Assembly: GCF_000801105.2 (NCBI RefSeq)
Contig: NC_079511.1
Location: 23,149,792-23,213,791 of the forward strand
Source of the DNA: Raphanus sativus
Lineage: Eukaryota > Streptophyta > Magnoliopsida > Brassicales > Brassicaceae
Direction of reading: 5' to 3'
Length of the DNA stretch: 64,000 nt
Translations under genes and position numbers: made by a program
Part shown: one piece after another, positions 23,428 to 34,954 of the stretch
Layout of the letters: each line of letters opens with the position of its first letter
How positions within the stretch are numbered: the first letter of the stretch is position 1
Notes under the pieces: model-generated
The model's input: only the letters and a program-made list of their open reading frames with translations
The model's database searches: none
What the model was told of the DNA's origin: nothing

Positions 23428-26400
23428 TTAAAATCCAGATACACAATAGTGTTATTACCAAAGGCTAGGCATGAGTGGATAAATCTCGGATTTCAGGACT
23501 TTAAGTCCGTAGATGAATATCACTCAGCTCTAAATCAAAATCGTTTCTAAATTGAAACTATGTGGTGAAGAGGTAACAGAGGAAGATTTACTGGAAAATA
23601 CATTCCTCACAGCTGATCCAAGGGATCTATTGTTACAATATACCTACAGAAAAAAGGTTTCACCACTTATACGAATTTGATCTCGTATCTATTACAAGCT
23701 GAGAAGAATAATGAGATACTAAAGCAAAACCAGTGAGATGAGACTTCCTGAAGCCAATAAGGCTGGAGAGAATAAGGATGAATCCAAAGAAGCCACGTCC
23801 AGAATAATAAAAGGAGTGGCCGGCATATACATTGCCTAAGAATCGAGATTTCGACATTCTGATTTTATGTTTTGATTTGTTTGTCATTTACGATTTTTTA
23901 TATAATAAGAGTTGTTTTAGTTTTATATTATCATGTTTGACTTGCTTGATAATTTCTTGATTGATAAATGACAAATGAAAATTTAAAAATGAGTATAGTA
24001 ATTAAAAATCATCCGACCAAAGGCATTGCCTAAAAAGGGCATGAATTATACCCAAATAAAAGTCCCATTTGAGTTATAAAATTTTGAAAAATGAATGGTT
24101 TCCACATTGAACCAATGGGCAAAGGAAATATAAGTTCCTTAAGATTATAAAGAAAGTAAAAATCGCCCAAGGCATAAAATTAGTCGAGACTGTACTCCCA
24201 ACTGATCTAAACTATGCTATAAGATCAGTATGGTAAAGGCAAAAGGCCTAGGTAACCAGATAGGTTGACCACGAAATTTTATACACTTTATGGCATGACT
24301 GGACTAGCCATCCAAGTCTTTAAAATTGATGCAAAGATTGATATCGAAAAAAGGCACAAAAGAGTTATCCCATAGAATCTCACGTTGTGTAACATGTACA
24401 CAAGAAAAACTCAATAGGCTATATTGTTCCAAGCATCTAAAAGATTTATAGCATGTTCATGAGGGGGAGATATGACACTCCCGTGGTCCATGAACAACAC
24501 TAAAAATCCGAATGACATGGTCTATGACCATGATAGAACTTGGCCCAATTCTTTGTGATACAAAGATCACTAGCTAATGCTTGGGAACACATGGATTTAC
24601 ATGTAATAAAAATATGCATCAGGCTATATAAAGTGAGTATAGATACTCCCATCTAAGAATGATAAAGGGTCATGATCTAGACATAGACCATCCTAAGAGA
24701 TTATGTATAGACCACCACAATAATATGTGTCATCTAGGATGGAACCTCATAAGAAGATGAGATAAGATTGAGAATATATGTTGGATATGAGAATGCTTTC
24801 TCCCACGATTTTATAAGAAACCTTGAGCCAAATATGGGTGATCAGACTAAGGCCAGGTTTACGGATTGCATGATTAAATCCGACTATCCAACATCAGGGG
24901 GAGAAAGAAATAAGCTGGTACAAGTATAAAGAAATGGAATGGTATTAACCATCCTTGTCTTGACAAGATCCTCGGACCAGAGAATATGATTTAAGACGTC
25001 CAAAGAAAGATCATACAAAGCTAGCTAAAAGAATGCCAGACAGATTAGACCCAAAAAGAAAAGAAAAAGAATGACTAATTCATACCAGCTTAAGCACCAC
25101 GAAATTAATGTCCTAGAAGAGACATAATCAAGTTGCTATAGAGTCTAAAGATAGACCAATATGTTCCATAAGATAAAGAACCTCGGAAATGAAAAGAAAG
25201 GTGCATAGAAATGATATATCCAAGGTCATAAGGGAAACCAGACCAGACATTAAGATAAGGCTGCGCAGCTAACATCTAAGGTACTAGACCATGTAGTTTG
25301 GGACGCCAAACTGCAAGGTAAATGAAGGTTCTCAGTAAGAATGAAATCTCTAATCGATTAGTTCATGTCTGGAACACAATGGAACCATACATATAAAAGA
25401 AGTGTCGACACATAAAAGATAAAGATGCATAAGGAAATAGCACTTGAGTTTAAAAAATATAAGCGAGGATCAGAACCCACGAGAATACAAGAATGCATTC
25501 ATAGACTAAAGGAAACCGTGGGGGTTCAAAAAAAGACTCAAAGAATCTATAAAAGAGATGGGTGTATTGGCCATATATAGAAACACCATCTGATAAGATA
25601 AAACCAGTGAAAAATAGGTCATGTGTGGGAAAGGAAAAGAAATCGTGAGACATGGACTAAGGTGTTCATATTTCTATTTAAAGCATTCAAGGAATGGCTT
25701 GATTACACAAGGATACTCACAGAGACCAAGGAACATATTATAAGGAGATGTACTCCTATGTGGTGGATGCTCCTACAAATTCGAAATTGATAAAGGTTTG
25801 GATATAAGAAAAGAGAAATGTATTAAGCAGCATGATTAATCACTAGATAAAGATGATAAGAGTATCAGAAAGATGAGAAAAGAAATTCTCATAGAATAGT
25901 TTTGTTCCTAAACTATTCATGGACTGAAATAAGGCAGCTGCAAATGATAATGAAAGACTAAGAAAATACTTAGTACAATCAGTCCATATATCCTTATAGA
26001 GGATATTATAATTCATTGTGTTTATGTTTATATCAAACCAACCTAAAGAGATGTTTAATGGTTCAATGATTTCAATGATACAAGTTATCGATTGATTTTA
26101 GACAGAATATGATGGGACTAGAAACCTTAGCCATATATGAGTATATTGGCGTGTGATGACAAGGTCTATGACTTAACATGTATGTTTTCGAAAACATAGC
26201 ATTGTCTACGACAAAATAAAAGAAGTCATGAGACATCATCTAGAGATAGTGATCAGAAGAATGTCTGAGTCAATAATAAAATGAAAGTGTCCACGGTATG
26301 GCAAAGCCATGAGACTAGAGGAACCGTGGGACATGAGAGGACCTTCAAGAAAGATTTAATCGCAGGATAGAGGTACATCCAAGTACTGGTCGAGTACTAT

Positions 26401-26736
26401 CCGAGTACTGATTGAGCATCATCCATCCTACCAGAACATGAAGACATTGTCGAGTGGTCAACATCAAAGGAGCACGTCTTGACCATGTCCAAATGAAGTT
26501 CCAGAAGGCCGGCAAAATTACAAAATATTACAAGAAGCTCATCGACCAGATAGGAATGCATCGTCCAAAGATCTATAGTGATGAATTCATCAGGGGGAGT
26601 TCATGTGTTGTACTCTTTTTCCTGTCCATGGTTTCCCTTTTTGCCACATTGGTTTTGGGGTTTTCCAGGAGAGGTTTTAATGAGGCAACATTAAGCATGC
26701 AACGAACCAGTACCGGATGTGTCGATCAAGGGGGAG
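23428..26736 (+). pseudogene. Degenerate copia pol and 3' region
   Basis: No frame is long enough to be functional, but fragments are recognisable: around 24840-25010 the conceptual pieces ARFTDC, SGGER and NHPCLDKILGPEN match the region copia polyproteins have between integrase and reverse transcriptase. The 3' end around 26520-26690 has IGMHRPKI followed by a GGGGGAGTTCATG and TTTTCCAGGAGAGGTTTTAA stretch typical of the copia 3' untranslated region. Catalytic motifs of reverse transcriptase were not found intact. Confidence 0.6.
26724..26736 (+). other. Polypurine tract of decayed copia
   Basis: The purine run AAGGGGGAG lies directly before the 3' LTR TG, the usual plus-strand priming site. 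Confidence 0.75.
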
Positions 26737-26913
26737 TGTTATGTACCAGATTGTGATCGACATAACCGGACCGACCAGGACCGTACCAACCGCAGAAGAT
26801 AATGCTTATCGATTGTTGTACTTATCCACTTAGGATAAACACGACCTGATATATATATACTCATAGTCGAAATTAATAATAGAAAACACGTTTCCCCACT
26901 TAATTTTATACCA
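26737..26913 (+). repeat. 3' LTR of decayed copia
   Basis: 177 bp from TGTTATGTACC to TTATACCA. It is uninterrupted and served as the template to define the split 5' LTR. Confidence 0.9.
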
Positions 26914-26918
26914 CAATT

Positions 26919-27036
26919 CACCTTAAAGTGCCATCAAAGAAAAGGAGTGAGAAGATGTTGAGAATAGAGGTGATTAGGCCTAGAGGTGATCATGAAGTAT
27001 GATTTTTTTCCTTAACATAAACTAAAAACTAATTCT
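26919..27036 (+). repeat. 642-bp tandem duplication, second copy, right part
   Basis: Resumes the duplicated unit at CACCTTAAAGTGCC and ends at AACTAATTCT. With the left part it makes up about 641 bp, matching the first copy. Confidence 0.85.
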
Positions 27037-27780
27037 AACTAATCACTCATTCAGAAAACAAAATAATAAAATAATAGCCACATAGACTATAGCTGAAAAA
27101 AAAAATGAGCAACGTACAAACTTATTCCTATTGTATTTTTGCTCTTAGATGTCAGAGTTTGATTTTGTTATCCTTTTGACTATATCCAAAAATAAAAGTT
27201 CGTAACTATATAAAAACAATATTAATATCTAGTAGCATCAAAAATGAAATAAATCTTAAATATAAAATGTTGAGATTATAATCGTTAAAAGTATCTAATA
27301 TAATCTAACACTTAAATAAAAAAAATATTTTTATTTCTCCAACTGCTATATTATTTAGTTAACTATTTTAAAAGAAATATTTTTTTTTTACTAAAATAGT
27401 ATTATTTAATACCAATTTTAATTTTATTTATACAAATCATATTCAATATCGGATTAAAAATATTAATTTTATTGGATATTCGAAGATACAAATATTTTTA
27501 AAATCTTGAATATTTGTTTCGGGCTTATCTCTAATAAAAAATACAAAAAAAAATCAACAATTTCATTTTCTGTTAGCAAACATTTTGTTTTTCCTATGTT
27601 TGTTCACTTTTGGTTACCACACGAAAATAAGAACATTATATACTCCTCATTTTTTGCCACGAAAATGGAAAATTTAATTTGGAAAAAAAGAAAAAATAAA
27701 CGAAACCGTCGAGTCGACATCCAAAAAGACGAGAGGGTATAATGTAATTACGCGTATATATATTTTTATATATGTATATA
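27037..27780. other. AT-rich intergenic DNA
   Basis: No gene. AT-rich with oligo(A)/(T) tracts; ends in a TATA run that hosts the Helitron insertion (A at 27780). Confidence 0.4.
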
Positions 27781-30638
27781 CTAGGGTCGACCCGCCCTAC
27801 GGGCGAGATGTGGATTTTAAAATAATTTTAACAGTTAGAGTATATGTTTAATAAACATTGTTTATTTAATTTTTTATATTTTTTTACATTTGTTAAAAGC
27901 ATGTATGATATCCTAATATATCATTTAATAAACATTGTTTGTTTAATTCTTTTATATTTTTACATTTTTTATTGTGAGACGTGTATGCGAGTTTGATATA
28001 TCGTTTGATTTAGTTTGAAATTGGATAAGTAAGTGGTAGCTACACAATAGTTAAAACTATGAACTCTGAACACAGATAATAACTGTTTCATGTTTGCCGC
28101 CAAAAAAAACTGTTTCATGCTTCGTCTATACTGATAAATATATATTACTTTACCTTTTATGTTTTTATTCCTAAACATAAACCTGGTAAGAGGAATGTAT
28201 TCATAAGAGTAATTTTTTTTCTGGTAAAAATAAAGTAACCCATATCTTGAACATTTTTTATGTTTTTCTAGATGGAAATAATCTAATTTCTTTTTTTTAC
28301 TTAAAAAATAAAGCAAACAATAATATAATTTGCTATCTATAAGCAATATAATGGACAAACATCCGAACCTTAAAAAGTAGTAACATTTCTCTTAACAGAA
28401 AGTAAGTTAACCAATCTAGGTACGCATACAAATAAATATTACGATAACTGATTCACTACAATTTTCTTATATATAGAATTTTATATATACAAATAAATAT
28501 AGATACCTGGATCTACAGCCAAAAGTACCGGAGTTAGCAACCGTACTTCAATCATACACATCTTCATTGATAAACATGAGAACTTATAGAAGCTTGTTTT
28601 CTTTTTTGCAGGGACTGTTTCGTCTCCGAGATCAAATGTTGCAGAGTATGAACATAACTATGTTGTGGTCTTTTAATACTTTAAACTAAACAATGACTTT
28701 CCAAATTAAGCAATGCTTATTGGCCGGAGAAAAATTCCACATTGCTAATTACACTCCTGTTAAGAGATCTAGTGTTTACACAAAACTAAAGAACCTTAGA
28801 ACACAATTTTATTATTTTTATCTATGTACTGCGCAGTCTTCAGAACAAATTTAGATTAAGAGTATAAAACACTCGTTTCACTTTTATTTTAACAAAATAA
28901 ATGCTCAATTCAGAAACACAAAGATATGAGTTTTAGCCTTTTAGGATATGAAATCTGCACATCTATCTATAAGGGAATCATCAAGGTTTGGATATGAAAG
29001 GACGGTGCTCTTTTGATTGAGGATCTACCTTAAGCGAGAGATTGTTACCATGAAGTAGATCGCAGATCTTTGAGTACATCAAGAACATGTGACAGGTCTC
29101 CTCCACCACCACTGCATTGTGATGCAATCCTTGAATTTTCCTTCAGCTCAACCTTCTGAAACATACACTGCTTCTCTGCCTCAGTTTGGTCAACCTCTGT
29201 TTCAGATAGTTACTTGCGCATTCCTCCTCAAACTTGTCCATTTCCGTAGTACATTCTTTACAACATCTCAGCCTCCCGTTATGCTTTGTTAGCTTTAAGC
29301 TGGAAGCCTCTGCTAGCTTTAGCTTCGCGATGCTCTCTAACTCGTCTATATCAGGTTTCTTCTTATGCCAGATCGATACTTGCAACATTTCTTTGTTTTG
29401 TATGCCTGTCCATTGAAAAAAAAATATCAGATTCCACATATGTCTCATATCCTCGTACTTCCAATAATCCTGTGATGAACTCTTACACCTTCCACTCATC
29501 TAAATACAATATGTGTGAAAGAGAAAAGATTCAAAAACTGAGAAAGAATAAAGGATCTCATATGTAATCACACTCACCAGAGAAATTTGGAGAACCTCGG
29601 CCAAATACACAGACTCGCCCTTAATCCTTTGGTTAATCAATCTGAGGTGAGAAATAGTCTAGTGCTTGTTCATCCTCTGATACATGACCGTGAAACAAAT
29701 TTTAATCAACAAAAGGTACACTTAAACTTAACAACAAAGAGAAAGTGTTAGCAACGAAGAACTCACTCAGACTTATACTTCTCTCTTGTTATGCGCAAGT
29801 GGGTATAATTTTTTTGAACAGAAAGTGAAGCTATTGGCAGACAATGGGAAAGTTAACATACAGATGTGATGAGATTATACCTGTATGTTCAATTACAGAA
29901 TGTGCACGCACCTGAAACATGGTAGATGACCACATGCGCAATTGCAATCCAAAAGAAGCATAAAAAAAAACATCAAACAGGAAAATCATGAGATTATGCT
30001 CTAGACCGGATATAAAACAAATCCGTAAGATTGAAATACCCAATCAGATGGAGAATCAAATGCCAATATCATATGGGCCTTAGCTTTATTTCTGCGTCTA
30101 CCAAGTGTTGAGACTTTTGAGCTTGTTGACACTGTCTTCAAGCATAACTAAAGGGACTGAAATCATCTTTTTCACCGGAAAGAATCAGATGCGGCTTCCG
30201 CCTAAGCAAACAAACAGCAGGAGAAGTCACCGGGAACTGCAACGGGGATGAAGACTTCACCGGAAAATTGTGCCAAATTGACGACGGGACATGGCGGAGG
30301 AGAAAGAGAGATCGTGGATATGGGTAGTTTTAATGATTATAATGAGAGTAAAGGCGTAGAAAACACAACGATTTCAGTTACAGAAACGGATTAGAATCTG
30401 GATCGTCGCCGTCTCAGCCGATCGAAGTGAAACGAAGAACACGAATCACCACGGGTTAGGGTTCGTGTAAAGTTACGTGGTCCCTGGGCTGCAAAACGAA
30501 GCGAGAGTGAAAGCCCAAGAGAAGCCCGTACGCAGCGTTTCATTAATTGAACACGTGTCAGCACGCCATGCAACGAATTTGTGAGGTGGCGGCTGATGTG
30601 TCGAGAGGAGAGAAACAACCATCTTTTATATAAATAGA
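27781..30638 (-). mobile_element. Helitron with captured OBERON-family gene fragment
   Basis: Read on the minus strand the element begins TCTATTTATATAAAAGATGG (5' end at 30638, host A before it) and ends with the hairpin CGCCC-GTA-GGGCG followed by GGTCGACCCTAG (3' end at 27781, host T after it). TC start, CTAG end and insertion between A and T are the Helitron rules. Length 2858 bp. It lacks any visible Rep/helicase frame and carries exon-like pieces of an OBERON-type PHD gene, so it is a non-autonomous gene-capturing copy. Its 5' end lies 351 bp upstream of the HKL1 ATG, within or next to that promoter. Confidence 0.8.
29010..29500 (-). pseudogene. Captured fragment of an OBERON-like (PHD/DUF1423) gene
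   Basis: The minus strand encodes DIDELESIAKLKLAEASSLK and then EEECASNYLKQRL. In the next frame it continues EAEKQCMFQKVELKENSR and SQCSGGGGDLSHVL. These match, in order, the C-terminal coiled coil and tail of plant OBERON/TITANIA proteins (nuclear PHD-finger regulators of meristem genes). A frameshift of one base falls near 29175. Upstream exon-like stretches with splice-like edges occur to about 29640. There is no PHD finger and no start, so this is a fragment. Confidence 0.65.
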
Positions 30639-30989
30639 TATTCATCACTTCGCTTTCCAGCCCCTTCTCTCTCTCTCTCCTTCAATCTCTCTCTCTCCAA
30701 ATTTATCGACAGTATCACCTCCGGTAAGAAAACTCGAGTTCGAATCGTTTCAGACATAGCCGGAGTTAAACCACCGTCGAATCTTGGCAGTTAATTTAAC
30801 GGTGGGGGTTAGAGGAATACTTAACAGCTGACCGAGGAAAGGCGGTTATAGAAGTCTCTCGAGAGACATAAAGAAAGTCGTTGATGATGTTGAAACGGAG
30901 TCGTTTTGTTTTGTTGTCTGATCGGTGGTACTCGCTGCTCAACTCTTAGGTTTAACAAAAGGAGTAGTAAAAAAGGATTGGTGTTGGTG
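30639..30989 (+). promoter_or_regulatory. Remaining promoter and 5' leader of HKL1
   Basis: Only 351 bp separate the Helitron from the ATG. A CT-rich stretch (30661-30700) marks the likely leader. A purine-rich tract and a GGTAAG at about 30723 could be a 5' UTR splice donor. An upstream frame lies at 30884-30949. Confidence 0.5.
30884..30949 (+). other. Candidate upstream ORF in the HKL1 leader
   Basis: ATG at 30884 opens 21 codons, starting MMLKRSRF and ending in TAG at 30947, 40 bases before the HKL1 ATG. If it is in the mature transcript it could lower HKL1 translation. Whether it is retained depends on the unproven 5' UTR splicing. Confidence 0.35.
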
Positions 30990-33900
30990 ATGGGGAAGGT
31001 GGCGGTTGCGTTTGCGGCGGCAGCGGTTGTGGCGGCTTGTTCAGTGGCGGGGGTGATGGTGCGGAGGAGAGTGAAGAGTCGGAGGAAGTGGAGGAGTGTG
31101 GTTGAGATTTTGAAGGAGTTGGAGGAGGGTTGCGATACTCCGGTGGGGAGGTTGAGGCAAGTGGTGGATGCTATGGCCGTGGAGATGCACGCTGGTTTGG
31201 CTTCTGAAGGTGGCTCCAAGCTTAAAATGCTCCTCACTTTCGTCCATCATTTGCCCCAAGGGTAAAACCTTTCCTTTATTGTACATTGAATCCCATGTCC
31301 CTTAAGTTTGATGGATATTAGTGAAGTCAAATGCTTTGTTGCTTGATTCATAAAGTACAATGTCTTGCTCTAGAATCTCTGAGTAATGAGCTCATTCTTT
31401 GTCCTGGTGTCTCGACTTTGTTCTAAAGAATTAAACAAGTGTCAGTGGGTACCATTTTTTAGCAGGCACAGATTCTTTGATTCTGTTCTCTCTCTCTCTC
31501 TTTTTAATTTGTATCTGAAGTTTACATCGGAGTTCTCCTTTTTATCTCTTACTTTTACTTTGGTATCTTGTTCCTATCCACTATATTCTACTGTTCAAGG
31601 AAAAAAGAACGTACTAGTTTCTTCATAAATGTAGCCATTGGATTCTCTCCCTTTATTGTTGCACGCGCCTCTCTTTTTCTAATGTTCTTAAGCAATGAAG
31701 AAGCTTCCACAATTTTTAGCTTCATCTGAATAGGATAATGTAACTAAGTGCACATCGGGAGATGTATTTCAAACTGTTTGGTTTGGCTACAATGTCCCTC
31801 CCTGTTTAATACCTACATCAATCGTAGCATTTGTGTGTAGGAATTGCACTGATTGTTTTTTATTTCAGGACGGAGAAAGGAACTTATTATGCACTTCACC
31901 TTGGAGGCACTTATTTTAGGATTTTGAGAGTCCTTCTGGGTGGCGAAAGGTCGTACCTTGATGTTCAAGATGTTGAACGACATCCTATACCTTCACATTT
32001 GATGAACAGCACCAGCGAGGTGACTCCTCATTTCTTTTTTATTTCTCACCCACCAGTCCTTGCTTGCTATTATATAATGTATGTTTTTCACATGATTGCA
32101 GGTTCTTTTTAACTTTCTCGCCTTTTCCTTGGAAAGATTCATCGAAAAAGAAGGAGACGGGTCTAGTTCACAAGGTGTCAAGAGGGAACTTGCATTTACG
32201 TTCTCGTTCCCTGTCAAGCATAGCTCTATATCTTCAGGAGTTCTGATCAAATGGACCAAAGGTTTCGAAATTAGTGAAATGGTTAGTGAAAAATGATACT
32301 TGCATTACTTCTTTCTGCAACTCATGGCTTGGTTTGTAGATATTGTTTCTTAGTCATTAGCATATTATTATATCATTTCCTGAAAGAACTCTTGGCTTAA
32401 CAGCAGGGGATGACCTTGACCTCAAAATCATTAGCTGCATTATTATTATTATTTTGTGACATTTTAATCGATTTGTTAGTATTTTGTGGGAGTTAGCATT
32501 TTGAAGACTCAAAAGTAATTTTTTTAAATTAACATGCAAATCTTTATTTTTATAGGTTGGGAAAGACATAGCTGAATGTCTACAAGTAGCGCTGAACAGA
32601 AGAGGCCTTGATATGCATGTTGCAGTTCTTGTAAGTGCTTTTTTTCATGGGAACATAATAAATTTACTGGCAAATTTTGGTCTTTCTTTCTCCTTTTCAT
32701 TCTACCATGTTTACAACATTTTTTGAGGCCTTTGCTGGACTGTCAGAAAAAAATCTCATGAAACGATTCGTAGTTCTTAATGGATTTTCTTCTGTTTTTC
32801 TGAGCAGGTGAATGATACTGTCGGAGCCTTGTCACTTGGATATTATCATGATCCAGACACAGTTGTTGCCGTTGTATTCGGAACAGGTAGTAATGCATGC
32901 TACTTGGAACGAACTGATGCCATTATCAAGTCTCAGGGTCTGCTTACCACTTCTGGAAGCATGGTACTGAACCAGTTATATCATACTGTAGATCCCATAA
33001 AAGAAATATATAAGATTTTGTTTCATTCTTATGTTTCAGGTAGTCAATATGGAGTGGGGGAATTTTTGGTCCTCACACTTGCCAAGGACTTCATATGACA
33101 TTGACTTGGATGCAGAGAGTTCAAATCCAAATGATATGGTAATCTTTGCTTAATTTCCCTTTGTTCTTCTATCTGGTATTGCATTGCATCATGAGTTATT
33201 ACTAGGTGATTAAGATATTTCTTATATAGGGATTTGAAAAGATGATATCAGGAATGTATCTGGGTGACATTGTTCGAAGAGTAATTCTTCGCATGTCACA
33301 AGAATCTGATATCTTTGGACCTTCCTCTTCTTTGTTATCTGAGCCTTATGTTCTAAGGTACATTTCCTTTATATCTCTTGCTAGAATTTTGAATTGTTGT
33401 CTAACAATATGATGCTTGATCTCACATCATTTATTTTCTAACAATCTAATTAGTAATGTGTTACTTGATTATAACTGTGTCTACTTCAATCTCTCAGAAC
33501 AAACTCAGTCTCGGCCATGCATGAAGATGACACACCTGAGTTGCAGGAAGTAGCAAGAATCTTGAAAGACTTGGGGGTAATTATATAATCTCACCATCAT
33601 AGTAACTTGTTATGGAACTTGAGGAAGCTTAACTTGGATGTGAAATGAACAAAACAGGTAGCAGAAGTACCATTGAAAGTGAGAAAACTCGTGGTGAAAG
33701 TATGCGACGTGGTGACACGAAGAGCGGGGAGGCTAGCAGCAGCGGGGATTGCAGGGATCTTGAAGAAGATAGGCAGAGATGGAGGCGGAGGAATCACCAG
33801 CGGCAGAAGCAGAAGCGAAATCCAAATGCAGAAAAGAACAGTGGTTGCAGTAGAAGGAGGTTTGTACATGAACTACACCATGTTTAGAGAATACATGGAA

Positions 33901-34014
33901 GAAGCCTTGGTGGAGATTTTAGGAGAAGATGTGAGTCAATACGTGGTCGTTAAAGCCATGGAAGATGGTTCTAGCATTGGCTCTGCTCTTCTCGTTGCCT
34001 CTTTACAGTCATGA
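30990..34014 (+). CDS. HKL1: Hexokinase-like protein 1
   Basis: Nine exons in phase: 30990-31261, 31869-32019, 32102-32281, 32556-32630, 32808-32963, 33040-33138, 33230-33357, 33498-33576, 33658-34014. They give 498 residues, the length of Arabidopsis HKL1. The N terminus has a hydrophobic anchor (about residues 4-23) followed by basic [10 protein letters not shown], fitting the mitochondrial outer-membrane location of this class. Hexokinase lobes follow, with [13 protein letters not shown], the NDTVGALS block and FGTGSN. The phosphate-1 loop reads [10 protein letters not shown] (residues 99-108), where active plant hexokinases have ALDLGGTNFR, so two conserved positions are changed. Arabidopsis HKL1 does not measurably phosphorylate glucose and acts as a negative regulator of growth linked to sugar, auxin and ethylene responses. 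The frame is intact, so it is probably expressed. The upstream flank is truncated by a Helitron. Confidence 0.95.
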
Positions 34015-34954
34015 TGAATCAGTTAGTATCAATTTTTGTATTATTGGTTTCTGCGTCTCTGTGTGTGTAAATGTATTTATTCAATATTTGTTTGTTGTTA
34101 ATTATTTATTGTTATATAGACGCATATGACATAGCTTCTGTGTAAATATCTAGGAGGGTATTATCTATTCTTTGTTGCTTCTATTCTTATCATGTGTATG
34201 GGAAAATAGGTAATGGTTCCTCTAAAAAGTTTTCTAGACCATGTAAAAAGGTGATGATGATAAAAGGAAATTTTACTTCTATTTGCTCTTTTTTTCATTC
34301 TTTTGATTTTTAGTAACCAAAGGTACTAAAGAAAATCGTAAGCAGCAGCTAAAAACTTGGAATCAATGAGCTTATAGGAGAAAAATCCAAGCCACAAGTG
34401 TAAGAATTTAGAGTGAAAGTTGAAAATTTGATCAAACTGATTTAATATCTGGTAATTCTTTGTCATATGAGTTCTCTCTTTTATTCAATCTCTTCACATT
34501 TGATGAATAAAGAAAACTACTTCATGGTTTTGGTCAATTATATGGGTTGCATGGTTGGTGGCTGAATGACAATGTGGTGGACCTTTGACCTTTCCCTTTG
34601 TCTAGATTCATGATGGATGGGTTGCAGCATGTGATGCACATCGCACATTTATCTTCACTTCAGGGCTTTTTGTTTCACCGTTTGTCATTTCATTTAGATG
34701 ATTCATTTGTATGATCTATTCAGATGATCCATTCAGATTTTTGTGACTGTTTGTTTGTTCATCCAGATAGCTCATATAGATGAATCATCGAAATATATCT
34801 TATGTTTGTTTCTTTATTTTAATTTTCATCTAAATGAGTTTAATAAACAAATTACCAAAATACTCTTGTGTTGATTTAGTCATATATTTGATATTAATTT
34901 AAGTATATTACATTTAATTATTTAGTCTAATATATTTATATTAGAATTATTTCA
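34015..34954. other. HKL1 3' flank
   Basis: Contains the HKL1 3' UTR, then AT-rich DNA. From about 34690 there are repeated GATGATTCATT / CATCCAGATAG words, related to sequences at 35975-36010, 37765 and 49640. They may form the left end of the element that contains the minisatellite. Confidence 0.45.

Larger units (their letters stand above)
18344..26913 (+). mobile_element. Decayed Ty1/copia element with nested CACTA insertion
   Basis: The element starts TGTTATGTACCAG and ends ACCA. It is flanked by CAACT (18339-18343) and CAATT (26914-26918), a 5-bp target duplication with one later change. LTRs are short (177 bp for the intact 3' copy). A polypurine tract, CAAGGGGGAG, abuts the 3' LTR. 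The interior holds a long leader, a gag remnant and a heavily mutated pol region. LTR divergence (about 8 substitutions in 177 aligned bases by eye) suggests an age around 1-2 million years at usual plant rates, an estimate only. Confidence 0.85.

Noticed and set aside
27781..30638. Autonomous Helitron with Rep/helicase
   Set aside because: No RepHel motifs on either strand; the content is AT-rich DNA and an OBERON-like fragment.
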